From the NCBI GenBank assembly GCA_964465385.1, contig CAYXIM010000005.1, positions 1 to 40,871 of the forward strand: 40,871 nt of DNA. Reading direction: 5' to 3'. Positions 16,507 to 24,391 of this stretch are shown here, in pieces. Position 1 is the first letter of the stretch. The number at the start of each line of letters is the position of its first letter. Source of the stretch: JAAYBY01 sp964465385. GTDB lineage: Bacteria > Bacillota > Clostridia > Saccharofermentanales > UBA5734. The position numbers and the translations under genes were made by a program. The notes below the pieces were generated by a model. It saw only the letters and a program-made list of their open reading frames with translations. It was not told the origin of the DNA and did no database searches.

Positions 16507-17112
16507 TCAGTTGATTTCGCGCCGTCCTTCCAGGGCCCGCGACAGCGTTAACTCATCCGCATACTCCAGGTCCCCACCCATGGGAATGCCGTGTGCCAGC
16601 CGTGTGGTCAAGATGCCAGCTGGTTTGAGCAGGCGCGCCAGGTACAAGGCGGTTGCTTCCCCTTCGACCGTCGGGTTGGTGGCCAGGATCACTTCCTGCA
16701 CATCCTCTTCGGTTCGCAGGCGCTGCAAGAGCTCACGCAGGCGGATTTGCTCCGGCCCAATGCCCTGGACCGGCGAAATGGCGCCGTGCAAGACATGGTA
16801 AAGGCCCTGGTAGTCGTGAATGCGCTCCAAAGAGGCCACATCACGAGGGTTTTCAACCACACAAATCATGGACCGATCTCGTTTGCTGTCAGCACAGATG
16901 GAGCAGGGGTTCTGATCTGTCAGGTTACAGCAGACGTCACACTGAAGGATGTTTTCACGGGCTTCCACCATGGCTGATGCCAGGGCTTGCACCTGGGCCT
17001 TCGGCTGGGCCAACAAATGGAAGGCCAGCCTTTGGGCTGATTTGGGCCCGATTCCCGGCAGTTTTCCCAGCTCTGCGATCAAGCGGCTGATGGATGAGGC
17101 GTAACGGGCCAT
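16507..17112 (-). CDS. recR: Recombination protein RecR
   Basis: RecR acts with RecO and RecF to load RecA onto SSB-coated gaps. The 201-residue length is typical. The N terminus MARYASSISRLIAELGKLPG leads into the helix-hairpin-helix GIGPKSAQRLAF at about 20-31. The zinc finger uses C58, C61, C70 and C73. A Toprim domain follows with CVVENPRDVASLE at about 84-96, then TNPTVEGEATALYL. The ATG lies one base after the dnaX stop with a good SD. ebfC (yaaK), which normally separates dnaX and recR, is absent. Confidence 0.97.
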   Translation of the reverse strand: MARYASSISRLIAELGKLPGIGPKSAQRLAFHLLAQPKAQVQALASAMVEARENILQCDVCCNLTDQNPCSICADSKRDRSMICVVENPRDVASLERIHDYQGLYHVLHGAISPVQGIGPEQIRLRELLQRLRTEEDVQEVILATNPTVEGEATALYLARLLKPAGILTTRLAHGIPMGGDLEYADELTLSRALEGRREIN

Positions 17113-17113
17113 G

Positions 17114-18805
17114 TTAACCCTCCTCAACCGGGATCTGCAACCGGGAGCCGGCCTGTTTGACACGGTCCACCCAGCTGCTTTCATCAGGCTGCGTTTGCCC
17201 GTCCGCTTGGTCGCCGGCCAGACGGATCTGAACCTCCCAGTTGGGCCCTTGTTCATCGGTCAGCAGGCTGTTGAGCACCTTAAGCGATTCTGCCTTGCGC
17301 ACCTCTTCATAATGGACCCGCTCATCCGGTTGAAAAAGCAGCTCCAGTACCTGACCTGCCAGGGCAGGTCGGGCAGGTCGTGAAAACAAGTAGAGGGTCA
17401 TCTGGCCATCTTCTTGCAGCCGGGACTGAAGCGATGCCCAAAGGGGACCGGCCTCGGCTGCCTGTCCAGCTGGAGGGGCCGGTGAAGGTTCCGTTTCATC
17501 AGGCTGCTCCCCTGCAGGCTGTTGGGGGTCATGAGATTCTTCAGGCGGTTCAGGCAGGTCTTCAGGCGGCTCGGTTATCGGCGCTGTCAACGCCTGTTTC
17601 GGTTCTGGGGGCTGATGAAGGCCAACCGCTTCAGCTGCAGGTGTGTTCCGACGGACAGGGGCAGCTTGCTGCGCGTCTTGACCTGACGCGTGAGGACCTG
17701 CTTGCTTGATCTGTGCTTCAGACAGGCGGATCAGTCCCATTTCCAAAACGATGCGGCTGTCAGCCGCCCAGCGCAAATCCGGCAGCAAACTGGACAGGCC
17801 GCGGATAAAGGTCAGCAACTGCGCTTGGGATGTTGTTTGGGCCAGGGTTCGCATGCCGGCCAGACTTTCTGAGTTGACCCGAACCAGCAAGGCTTCAGAC
17901 GCTTGGCCATCTGAGACGGTGCTGACCAGCATGTTTCTGAGATACTGAGCCAGGTCGGTCACAAATCGGACCGTATCCCGTCCGGACAAGATCAGCTCTT
18001 CCACCTGCCGCAAGATGGCCAGGCCATCACCTTGAATCAAAGCTTGGGCAGTCTGGTGCAAAAACTGGTCCTTGACCACGCCGACCAACCCCAGGACGTC
18101 ATCCCGGGTGATGTGCCCGGACCAGGCACTGCCAGCCTGATCCAGAATGCTGATGGCGTCACGCAAGGCTCCGTCGGCCAGGATGGCGATGGTGCGCAAA
18201 GCGTCTGGATCAATATCAATCTTTTCCTGAGAGACAATGGCTTCAAGGCGTTCCAGCATGCTGTCGATGGGGATGCGCCGAAACTCATAGCGTTGGCAAC
18301 GGGACAAGATGGTTGCAGGGATCCGATGCGGCTCGGTGGTTGCTAAAATGAAGACCGCATGTGCTGGTGGCTCTTCCAGTGTTTTCAAGAGGGCGTTGAA
18401 AGCCCCGGTTGACAACATGTGCACCTCATCAATGATGTAGACTTTGTAGCGGGCCTGTGCCGGCATGAAAACAACCTCATCACACAGGCGCCGGATGTTG
18501 TCGACGCTGTTGTGGGAGGCGGCATCCATTTCAACAATGTCCAGCAGCTGTCCCTGCAGGGCTGGTAAGCAAATGGCGCATTGGTTGCAGGGGTTACCCT
18601 GGTCTGGGTTGAGGCAATTGATGGCCCTTGAAAAAATCTTGGCAAGCGTGGTTTTGCCCGTGCCGCGGGTTCCGCTGAACAGATAGGCATGGGCGATCTG
18701 CCCGTTGATAATAGACTGGCGCAAGGCGTGCACCGCCTGCTTTTGTTCGACCATTTCGTCAAAGGTCTTGGGGCGCCATTCCCGATAGAGTGCCAAATGT
18801 GCCAT
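17114..18805 (-). CDS. dnaX: DNA polymerase III subunits gamma and tau
   Basis: DnaX is the AAA+ clamp-loader ATPase that also links polymerase core and helicase. The 563-residue protein has Walker A GTRGTGKT at 45-52. Four cysteines at 64, 73, 76 and 79 bind zinc. Walker B IIDEVH is at about 124-129, and sensor 1 lies near ATTEPH. A Pro/Glu/Gln-rich linker at about 385-465 precedes the C-terminal tau-like region. The start at 18805 follows GGAGGG and matches the family start MAHLALYREWRP; upstream in-frame codons run into the SRP RNA gene. I see no clear slippery A run for a programmed frameshift. The ffs-dnaX-recR order is conserved. Confidence 0.97.
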   Translation of the reverse strand: MAHLALYREWRPKTFDEMVEQKQAVHALRQSIINGQIAHAYLFSGTRGTGKTTLAKIFSRAINCLNPDQGNPCNQCAICLPALQGQLLDIVEMDAASHNSVDNIRRLCDEVVFMPAQARYKVYIIDEVHMLSTGAFNALLKTLEEPPAHAVFILATTEPHRIPATILSRCQRYEFRRIPIDSMLERLEAIVSQEKIDIDPDALRTIAILADGALRDAISILDQAGSAWSGHITRDDVLGLVGVVKDQFLHQTAQALIQGDGLAILRQVEELILSGRDTVRFVTDLAQYLRNMLVSTVSDGQASEALLVRVNSESLAGMRTLAQTTSQAQLLTFIRGLSSLLPDLRWAADSRIVLEMGLIRLSEAQIKQAGPHASGQDAQQAAPVRRNTPAAEAVGLHQPPEPKQALTAPITEPPEDLPEPPEESHDPQQPAGEQPDETEPSPAPPAGQAAEAGPLWASLQSRLQEDGQMTLYLFSRPARPALAGQVLELLFQPDERVHYEEVRKAESLKVLNSLLTDEQGPNWEVQIRLAGDQADGQTQPDESSWVDRVKQAGSRLQIPVEEG

Positions 18806-18844
18806 AGCCACCCTCCACAGCTGCGACGTGCAAGAAGCCATGCC

Positions 18845-18968
18845 GGACCTGCAACCGACGCAGGTTTCCCTGCGGCGCATGCGGTTGGCCGCTTACCGCT
18901 GCTTCCTTCCGGACCTGACGGGGTTCACGGGCCGCATCGCACAGGACCAACGATCGGTTGCAGATCAG
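18845..18968 (-). ncRNA. ffs: Signal recognition particle RNA, small bacterial type
   Basis: The minus strand contains the highly conserved domain IV apex GTCAGGTCCGGAAGGAAG followed by CAGC (plus 18898-18919), with the GGAA tetraloop that binds Ffh. The arms around it pair (GCGATGCGG with CCGCATGCG). An outer helix of 10 perfect pairs joins CTGCAACCGA (plus 18954-18963 complement) to TCGGTTGCAG (plus 18849-18858 complement), which sets the approximate ends. No Alu domain is visible, so this is the short type. It lies just before dnaX, as in Bacillus. Exact ends are uncertain by several bases. Confidence 0.92.
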
Positions 18969-18992
18969 ACACGGCTTTTTTCCTGTTTCTAG

Positions 18993-19001
18993 ATTATACC
19001 A
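18993..19001 (-). promoter_or_regulatory. Extended -10 promoter of ffs
   Basis: TATAAT (18993-18998) is preceded by TGG, giving an extended -10. The -35 (TGGCTC at 17 bases) is poor and lies in the end of the upstream small gene. The start would be near 18986, about 20 bases before the outer SRP helix, so a short leader may be trimmed. Confidence 0.65.
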
Positions 19002-19009
19002 CAGCCCTT

Positions 19010-19324
19010 TCAGCGGAGCCAGACGCTGATCGCAAACCAAAGAAACAGCCCGAAGGCGGCGACATAAATCAACCCAATACCCAAAGCCACCAACAAAGAG
19101 CTGGTGATCAGCCGTCTGGTTTCCTGTCTGCTCAGGGTGGTGTGGGTGTGTTGCTTGAGGGCTTCAGGCGCTTGCCAGCCGGCAGCTTCACCAGTGGCCT
19201 GCCGGCCAGGCCTGTTGCCGCTGACCCATGGCATGCCATCGATGTCCATGGGCGCCACGGTCCTGCCGTCATCAACAAGGTCATGTGCAGGGCGTTTTTT
19301 CTTGTTCTGTTTTTTCTTGATCAT
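19010..19324 (-). CDS. Small hypothetical membrane protein after oppF
   Basis: I do not recognise this 104-residue product. It has a very basic start (MIKKKQNKKKRP), a polar middle, and one or two C-terminal membrane segments beginning near ITSSLLVALGIGLIYVAAFG and ending FAISVWLR. It begins inside the end of oppF, overlapping by 44 bases in another frame, and ends just before the ffs promoter. No strong SD is seen, so translation may couple to oppF. The charge and hydrophobic layout look protein-like, but existence is not certain. Confidence 0.55.
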   Translation of the reverse strand: MIKKKQNKKKRPAHDLVDDGRTVAPMDIDGMPWVSGNRPGRQATGEAAGWQAPEALKQHTHTTLSRQETRRLITSSLLVALGIGLIYVAAFGLFLWFAISVWLR

Positions 19325-20336
19325 ACAAATGGCAGGCAACAAAATGGCCCGGTTCTAATTCTTTGCTTTCAGGTTCCTGTGTTTTACAAACCTGCATGCA
19401 GTAGGCGCATCGGGTATGGAATTTACAGCCGGGCGGGGGGTTGGCCGGTGAAGGGATGGTCCCTTCCAGCACAATCCGGTTGCTTCGGGCCCCCGGTTCT
19501 GGGATGGGTATGGCACTGAAAAGAGCCTGTGTATAGGGGTGCAGGGGGTTGTCGAAAATCGCTTTTTTTGTGCCGTGTTCGACCAGCTTGCCCAGATACA
19601 TGACACCGATCTGGCTGGAAATGTGTTCCACCACAGACAGGTCGTGGGAGATAAACAAATAGGTCAATTGATAGCGTTCCTGCAGGTCCATCAACAGGTT
19701 GATGATTTGTGCCTGAATGGATACATCAAGGGCTGAGACCGGCTCGTCGCAGACCACAAATTCAGGGTTGAGGGCCAGGGCACGGGCAATACAGATGCGC
19801 TGACGTTGTCCGCCGGAAAATTCATGTGGGTAGCGTTCCTTGTGGTAGGGCTGCAGGCCACACTGCTTCATGATGGTATCCAAATGGTCTTCATAGGCCT
19901 CTTTGGCCACAATGCCATGCTCACGAACGGCCTCGCCGATGATTTCTCCGATGGGCAGACGTGGCGACAGGCTGGAATAGGGGTCTTGAAAGATGATTTG
20001 CATTTTAGGTCTCAAGGCACGCAGCTCAGCCTTGTTGAGGGCGAAGACCTCCTGGCCGCCAAAATAGACCCGTCCATCGGTCTGGTCGTAAAGGCGCAAA
20101 AGGGTGCGGCCAACCGTGGTTTTACCACAACCCGATTCACCGACCAGGCCCATGGTGGTCCCACGTGGCAATTGGAATGACACGCCATCAACCGCTTTGA
20201 CATGCCCGATCACCCGCTGCAAAAAACCGCTTCTGATGGGAAAATATTTTTTCAGGTCTTGAACATCCACAAGAGGCCGTGCATCAGCTTGGATCCCTGT
20301 GTGCTTATCTGGTGTCTTCAGCTTGGGCTCAGCCAT
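19281..20336 (-). CDS. oppF: Oligopeptide ABC transporter ATPase OppF
   Basis: OppF is one of the two ATPases powering oligopeptide import. The roughly 351-residue protein shows Walker A GESGCGKTT, a Q-loop near IIFQDPYSSL, signature EFSGGQRQR, Walker B FVVCDEP, and the switch His in FISHDL. The C-terminal oligopeptide/dipeptide domain has a cysteine group (CKFHTRCAYCMQVC and a later CH). A similar cluster binds 4Fe-4S in a studied DppD. The ATG at 20336 overlaps the oppD stop by 8 bases and has AAGGAGG 9 bases upstream. It is the last Opp gene of the operon, overlapping a small membrane protein gene. Confidence 0.96.
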   Translation of the reverse strand: MAEPKLKTPDKHTGIQADARPLVDVQDLKKYFPIRSGFLQRVIGHVKAVDGVSFQLPRGTTMGLVGESGCGKTTVGRTLLRLYDQTDGRVYFGGQEVFALNKAELRALRPKMQIIFQDPYSSLSPRLPIGEIIGEAVREHGIVAKEAYEDHLDTIMKQCGLQPYHKERYPHEFSGGQRQRICIARALALNPEFVVCDEPVSALDVSIQAQIINLLMDLQERYQLTYLFISHDLSVVEHISSQIGVMYLGKLVEHGTKKAIFDNPLHPYTQALFSAIPIPEPGARSNRIVLEGTIPSPANPPPGCKFHTRCAYCMQVCKTQEPESKELEPGHFVACHLYDQEKTEQEKTPCT

Positions 20337-21501
20337 CACGTTGTTCCTCCTTGCGGTTTTCATACAAGTAGCAGTTAACCGAGTGGGTCTTTGTCAAGAA
20401 ATATTCTTCAGGGTAAGGACCGTCACAACGCTCAAAGCGTTTGTCACACCGGTCTCTGAAATAACAGTAGTTGGGCATGTCGATGGGGTTGGGCACCTGT
20501 CCCGGTATGCTGTAAAGGCGTCTGACCTTTTTGTTGAGGGATGGCTTGGAAGCCATCAGGCCGACAGTGTAAGGATGGCTCGGTGTTTGGAAAATTTCCT
20601 CAGCTGTCCCCTTTTCGACAATCCGGCCCGCATACATGACCACCACGTAATCTGCCATTTCGGCAATAACGCCCAGGTCATGGGTGATCAGCATGATGCT
20701 GCTGTTGATCCGGTCCTTCAAATCACGCAGAAGGTCCAGAATCTGGGCCTGGATGGTGACATCCAATGCGGTTGTTGGCTCATCAGCGATGATCAACTTG
20801 GGGTTGCAGGACAGGGCCATGGCAATCATGACCCGCTGGCGCATGCCCCCGGACAGCTCATGCGGATACATGCGGTAGACCCCGGCGCTGTTGGCAATGC
20901 TGACTGTTTCCAGCATCTCGATGGACCGGGCCATGACCGCTTCCTTGGACAGGCCGGGCTGGTGCAAGTGGATGGTCTCATCAAGCTGGGTCCCTATCCT
21001 GAACACCGGGTTCAGACTGGTCATAGGCTCTTGAAAGATCATGGCCACCTGGTTGCCGCGTATGCGCTGCATGGCCGTCTGTGGCATTTTGGCGATATCA
21101 ACAGCATGATCACCCATGTTGAACCGAATTTCACCTTGGACGATCTGGCCCAGCGGCCGCTGGACGATTTGCATCAGCGACAGGCTGGTCACTGATTTGC
21201 CGCAACCGCTTTCCCCAACCACGCCAACTGTTTTTCCCTGAGGAATATCAAAGGAAACCCCGTCGACCGCTTTCACGGTTCCGGTGTCGGTGAAGAAATA
21301 GGTGTGCAGGTCATCAAATTCAACCACATTTTCAGGGTTATGCATCTGGGTGTGGTAAACCGATTCAGGAACACGCTTTTGGTTGTTTCGTTTTTCAAAC
21401 TGCCGCGTGATGCGACGGTTGTAACGGGCAATGCTTAAAGACTGCTTGGCCGTCAGGTAACCGCTTCTTTTTTCTTTTCTTTTTTTCTCTTCTGCTGCCA
21501 C
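20329..21501 (-). CDS. oppD: Oligopeptide ABC transporter ATPase OppD
   Basis: OppD is the partner ATPase of OppF. The 390-residue protein has an unusual basic N-terminal extension of about 55 residues before the nucleotide-binding domain (VVEFDDLHTYFFTDTG). Walker A is GESGCGKSV, the signature ELSGGMRQR, Walker B LIIADEP, and the switch His is in LITHDL. The C-terminal Opp domain has several cysteines (YCYFRDRC, ERC, NC). The start is a GTG at 21501 with a weak SD AAGGGTG. It lies 10 bases after oppC. The extension is Lys/Arg-rich and may contact membrane or RNA; that is a guess. Confidence 0.95.
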   Translation of the reverse strand: MAAEEKKRKEKRSGYLTAKQSLSIARYNRRITRQFEKRNNQKRVPESVYHTQMHNPENVVEFDDLHTYFFTDTGTVKAVDGVSFDIPQGKTVGVVGESGCGKSVTSLSLMQIVQRPLGQIVQGEIRFNMGDHAVDIAKMPQTAMQRIRGNQVAMIFQEPMTSLNPVFRIGTQLDETIHLHQPGLSKEAVMARSIEMLETVSIANSAGVYRMYPHELSGGMRQRVMIAMALSCNPKLIIADEPTTALDVTIQAQILDLLRDLKDRINSSIMLITHDLGVIAEMADYVVVMYAGRIVEKGTAEEIFQTPSHPYTVGLMASKPSLNKKVRRLYSIPGQVPNPIDMPNYCYFRDRCDKRFERCDGPYPEEYFLTKTHSVNCYLYENRKEEQRDG

Positions 21502-21511
21502 AAAATCACCC

Positions 21512-23293
21512 TTATCGTTTCATCTTCGGATCAAATGCGTCTCGCAACCCATCGCCGATGAAGTTAAAGCCCAAAACCGTTACCAGAATCAAAAAGCCAG
21601 CTGGAATCCAGACAAACCAGTAGTTGGACATGACATGCACGTTGCTGACTGCGTTGATGATGTTGCCCCAGGAGGCAAAGGGGTATTTGACCCCCAGGCC
21701 CAGAAAGCTCAAAGTTGATTCCATTAGGATGACACCGCCCAGACTCATGGTTGAAATGACGATCAGCTGCGGAATGACGTTGGGCACCAGGTGTTTAAAA
21801 ATCCTGCGGCCAACTGTCAGCCCAGTTGCCTCAGTCGCCAGCATGAACTCCTGCTCACGCAGGGATAAAATCTGTCCGCGGACCATGCGGGCGATGGGGG
21901 GCCAGCCCAGAATACCCAGAATCAGCATCAGGTAAATCATGCGGATTTGCGGGTCCACACGCATCCCATCCATAACCGCACCAATGATAATGATGATGGG
22001 AATGGAAGGAATAGAGTTGAAGATATCAACCAGGCGCATGATCAGGTTGTCCACCCATTTGCCAAAGAAACCGGCTATGCCTCCCAGGATGACACCGATA
22101 AAGGTTTCAAGAAAGACAACGATAAAGCCGATCATCAAGGAGATCCTGCCACCGTACATCAAGCGCGTCAAGATATCCATACCGTTTCCGTCGGTCCCCA
22201 TCAGGTGCTGGCGCGACGGGTGCTCGTGCATGAGCACGATCTGGGTGGTTTGGATGTTCTTGATAACCCATTGCTGGTTTTGTCGTTCAATGGTGTAGGT
22301 TTGCTCAAGGCCGGCATCAGCCTCATCGGGGCCCGGGGTGTAACTGAAGGACGTCTGGTCGTTCAAAATAGCTTCTTTGACTTTTTCTTTAAAGGGAATG
22401 GACACATGCACGTCGGCATGCAGGGGGTTGACCACATAACGTGACAAGACGGCAAATTGTGTGCGCTGGCCTGCATCGACCACAAATATTTCTGCTTGCT
22501 CGCCTGATTCATCGAAAACCACGTCGTAGCTGGCTCCGGCCAAGTCGAACGTTGTCGGCTGGCCGCTCGCTTTGATGCGTTCAGCTTCTTGCATAAAAGC
22601 CAAAGAAGCCGTCTGGTCTGCCCGTGCCAGGTCCAGGATGTTGTAGGAGGCTACAGCCAGCCCCTCTTCAGTAAATGCCCGGTAGACTTTACCGGAAAGG
22701 ATCAACCAATGAAGCTGACCGCTGTAGGTAAACATGTCTTTTTCCTGGCTGATAGCTGCTGTCATGGCCTGTTCAAAGCCTGCTGTCATGGCATAGTCGC
22801 CGACTGCCGCCACTGAATAGGTCTCTTTCCGGGCCAGGGCCTGGGCCACTTCTTGAAGTCCCGAAACTAACACCGCATCTTCTGTCAGGCGCTCCTGGCG
22901 ATAAAAAGCAGACCCTGATTGGAACAACGGCTCCTCTTTGTGCAGGGCATCGATAAAAGATGCACGGGCTTGCGCGTCAAAGGCCTTGCCTTTTTCAACA
23001 AAATAGCGCAATTCTTCGTTGACGGTCACTCCGGCGTAAAGGCGGGACATTTCAGTATAGGTCTTAAAGACCTGGCTTTCGCCATAGGGCATCAGCCAGC
23101 CACCGACAAAGGAAAACAAAAACATGACCACGATAAAAACCGTCCCAACAATGGCCAGCTTGTTGCGGACAAAGCGCCTGAGCACCAGCATGGTTGGTGA
23201 CAAAACCTTGATGCGCTGTTCATCGTCCAGAGAAACCCAGTCTGTCTCCTTCTGAGGCGGGGGAGAAGGCTCTTGCAGGTAAGTGTCGCTCAT
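21512..23293 (-). CDS. oppC: Oligopeptide ABC transporter permease OppC with large extracytoplasmic insert
   Basis: The 593-residue protein is about twice the usual OppC length of roughly 300. After a cytoplasmic N terminus and membrane segment 1 (about 46-69), about 285 residues of soluble, mainly polar sequence precede the family block HPSRQHLMGTDGNGMDIL. A standard permease domain follows with five more membrane segments, the EAA loop (ATEATGLTVGRRIFKHLVP) and a C-terminal FNFIGDGLRDAFDP. The normal gap there is about 40 residues. The insert should face outside and could contact OppA, which is also enlarged. The ATG at 23293 has AGGAGG 10 bases upstream. It follows oppB by 17 bases. Confidence 0.94.
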   Translation of the reverse strand: MSDTYLQEPSPPPQKETDWVSLDDEQRIKVLSPTMLVLRRFVRNKLAIVGTVFIVVMFLFSFVGGWLMPYGESQVFKTYTEMSRLYAGVTVNEELRYFVEKGKAFDAQARASFIDALHKEEPLFQSGSAFYRQERLTEDAVLVSGLQEVAQALARKETYSVAAVGDYAMTAGFEQAMTAAISQEKDMFTYSGQLHWLILSGKVYRAFTEEGLAVASYNILDLARADQTASLAFMQEAERIKASGQPTTFDLAGASYDVVFDESGEQAEIFVVDAGQRTQFAVLSRYVVNPLHADVHVSIPFKEKVKEAILNDQTSFSYTPGPDEADAGLEQTYTIERQNQQWVIKNIQTTQIVLMHEHPSRQHLMGTDGNGMDILTRLMYGGRISLMIGFIVVFLETFIGVILGGIAGFFGKWVDNLIMRLVDIFNSIPSIPIIIIIGAVMDGMRVDPQIRMIYLMLILGILGWPPIARMVRGQILSLREQEFMLATEATGLTVGRRIFKHLVPNVIPQLIVISTMSLGGVILMESTLSFLGLGVKYPFASWGNIINAVSNVHVMSNYWFVWIPAGFLILVTVLGFNFIGDGLRDAFDPKMKR

Positions 23294-23310
23294 TTGCTGT
23301 GTGCCTCCTC

Positions 23311-24297
23311 TCAAGCAACCCGCACACGCGGATCAACAACGGCATATAGAACATCTGAGATTAAGGTGCCTATCAAGGTCAGGGCCGCCATGAAGACCAG
23401 ATAAAACATGGTGAAGGGGATGTCTCCGCTGACCATGGCCTGGTAAGAAATATAACCAATCCCCGGAATTTGAAAGAGGGTTTCCGTGATCATGGCTCCG
23501 GCGAACAGGCCCGGCAAAGAGCCGCCAACGATGGTCACGATGGGGATCAGGGTGTTTCGGAAAGCATGGTAGTTGATGACCCGACGTTCAGACAGCCCCT
23601 TGGCACGGGCGGTCCGAATGTAATCAGAATTGAGTACCTCCAACATGTTGGTGCGCGTGTAACGCATGAGGCCCCCAATACTGACGATCACCAGGGTCGC
23701 AATGGGCAAGATCAGGTGCATACCCATATCCAGCAACCGGTGAAACGGATCCAGCTGGTTGTGATAACGGCCCACTATACCAAAAAGATCCAACCAACCC
23801 AGCTTGATGGAAAAAACAAGTTTCAAAATCGTCGCGAAGAAAAAAGTTGGCAGAGAGATGCCCAGCAGGGCCAGGACAGTCACAGCGTAGTCTGTTCGGC
23901 TGTATTGCTTGCGGGCCGATAAAATGCCCAGGGGAATGGCAATGACCAGCTCAAGGATAAAAGAGACTGCCCCAAGCACAAAGGAGTACCAAATGACCTG
24001 TGAAAACTTCTGGGTCACGGGGATGGTGTACAGCCAACTGTCTCCAAAATCGCCCTTGATGGCACTTTTCAACCAGGCAAAATAACCAGGGATAACGCCC
24101 ATATTCAGACCATAGATTTGGTTGAGCTGGTCCAGCCATTCCTGGTAACTTTTTGATCCTGGTTGTGTCGATCGCTCCCGGGCAATGGCCTGTACGTATG
24201 ACGTGGGGATGCTGCGCATGATAACATAGATGATCATGGCCACAAAAAACAAGATGACGATGCTGATCAGGAGTCTTTTAACAATATATTTCCACAT
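23311..24297 (-). CDS. oppB: Oligopeptide ABC transporter permease OppB
   Basis: OppB is the first permease of the importer. The 328-residue protein begins MWKYIVKRLLISIVILFFVAM, giving membrane segment 1. It has five further segments, the cytoplasmic EAA loop near DYIRTARAKGLSERRVINYHA, and a C-terminal end YAVVDPRVRV that is typical. Length is normal, unlike OppC. The start at 24297 matches the family start, though the SD (GAGG) is only three bases away. It lies 94 bases after oppA, across a strong hairpin. Confidence 0.95.
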   Translation of the reverse strand: MWKYIVKRLLISIVILFFVAMIIYVIMRSIPTSYVQAIARERSTQPGSKSYQEWLDQLNQIYGLNMGVIPGYFAWLKSAIKGDFGDSWLYTIPVTQKFSQVIWYSFVLGAVSFILELVIAIPLGILSARKQYSRTDYAVTVLALLGISLPTFFFATILKLVFSIKLGWLDLFGIVGRYHNQLDPFHRLLDMGMHLILPIATLVIVSIGGLMRYTRTNMLEVLNSDYIRTARAKGLSERRVINYHAFRNTLIPIVTIVGGSLPGLFAGAMITETLFQIPGIGYISYQAMVSGDIPFTMFYLVFMAALTLIGTLISDVLYAVVDPRVRVA

Positions 24298-24337
24298 AAT
24301 CCTCGTTCCCGCTGCCTGTTTGCAACCGGTGAACATA

Positions 24338-24367
24338 GCTTGAGCCCATCAAATGATGGGCTCAAGC
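24338..24367. repeat. Perfect inverted repeat between oppA and oppB
   Basis: GCTTGAGCCCATCA is followed by AA and its exact complement TGATGGGCTCAAGC, 14 base pairs. No T run follows on the minus strand. It begins 25 bases after the oppA stop. Such hairpins often protect the 3' end of an abundant binding-protein mRNA from decay and reduce permease expression. Confidence 0.8.
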
Positions 24368-24391
24368 ATGTCATGTCCAGCGGTCGGCTGG

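Noticed and set aside
17114..18805. Programmed frameshift in dnaX producing gamma
   Set aside because: No A-rich slippery heptamer with a following hairpin was seen; the longest relevant runs are about five bases.
20299..21195. Open frame of 298 codons on the plus strand opposite oppD
   Set aside because: Antisense to a complete ABC ATPase; no SD or motif.
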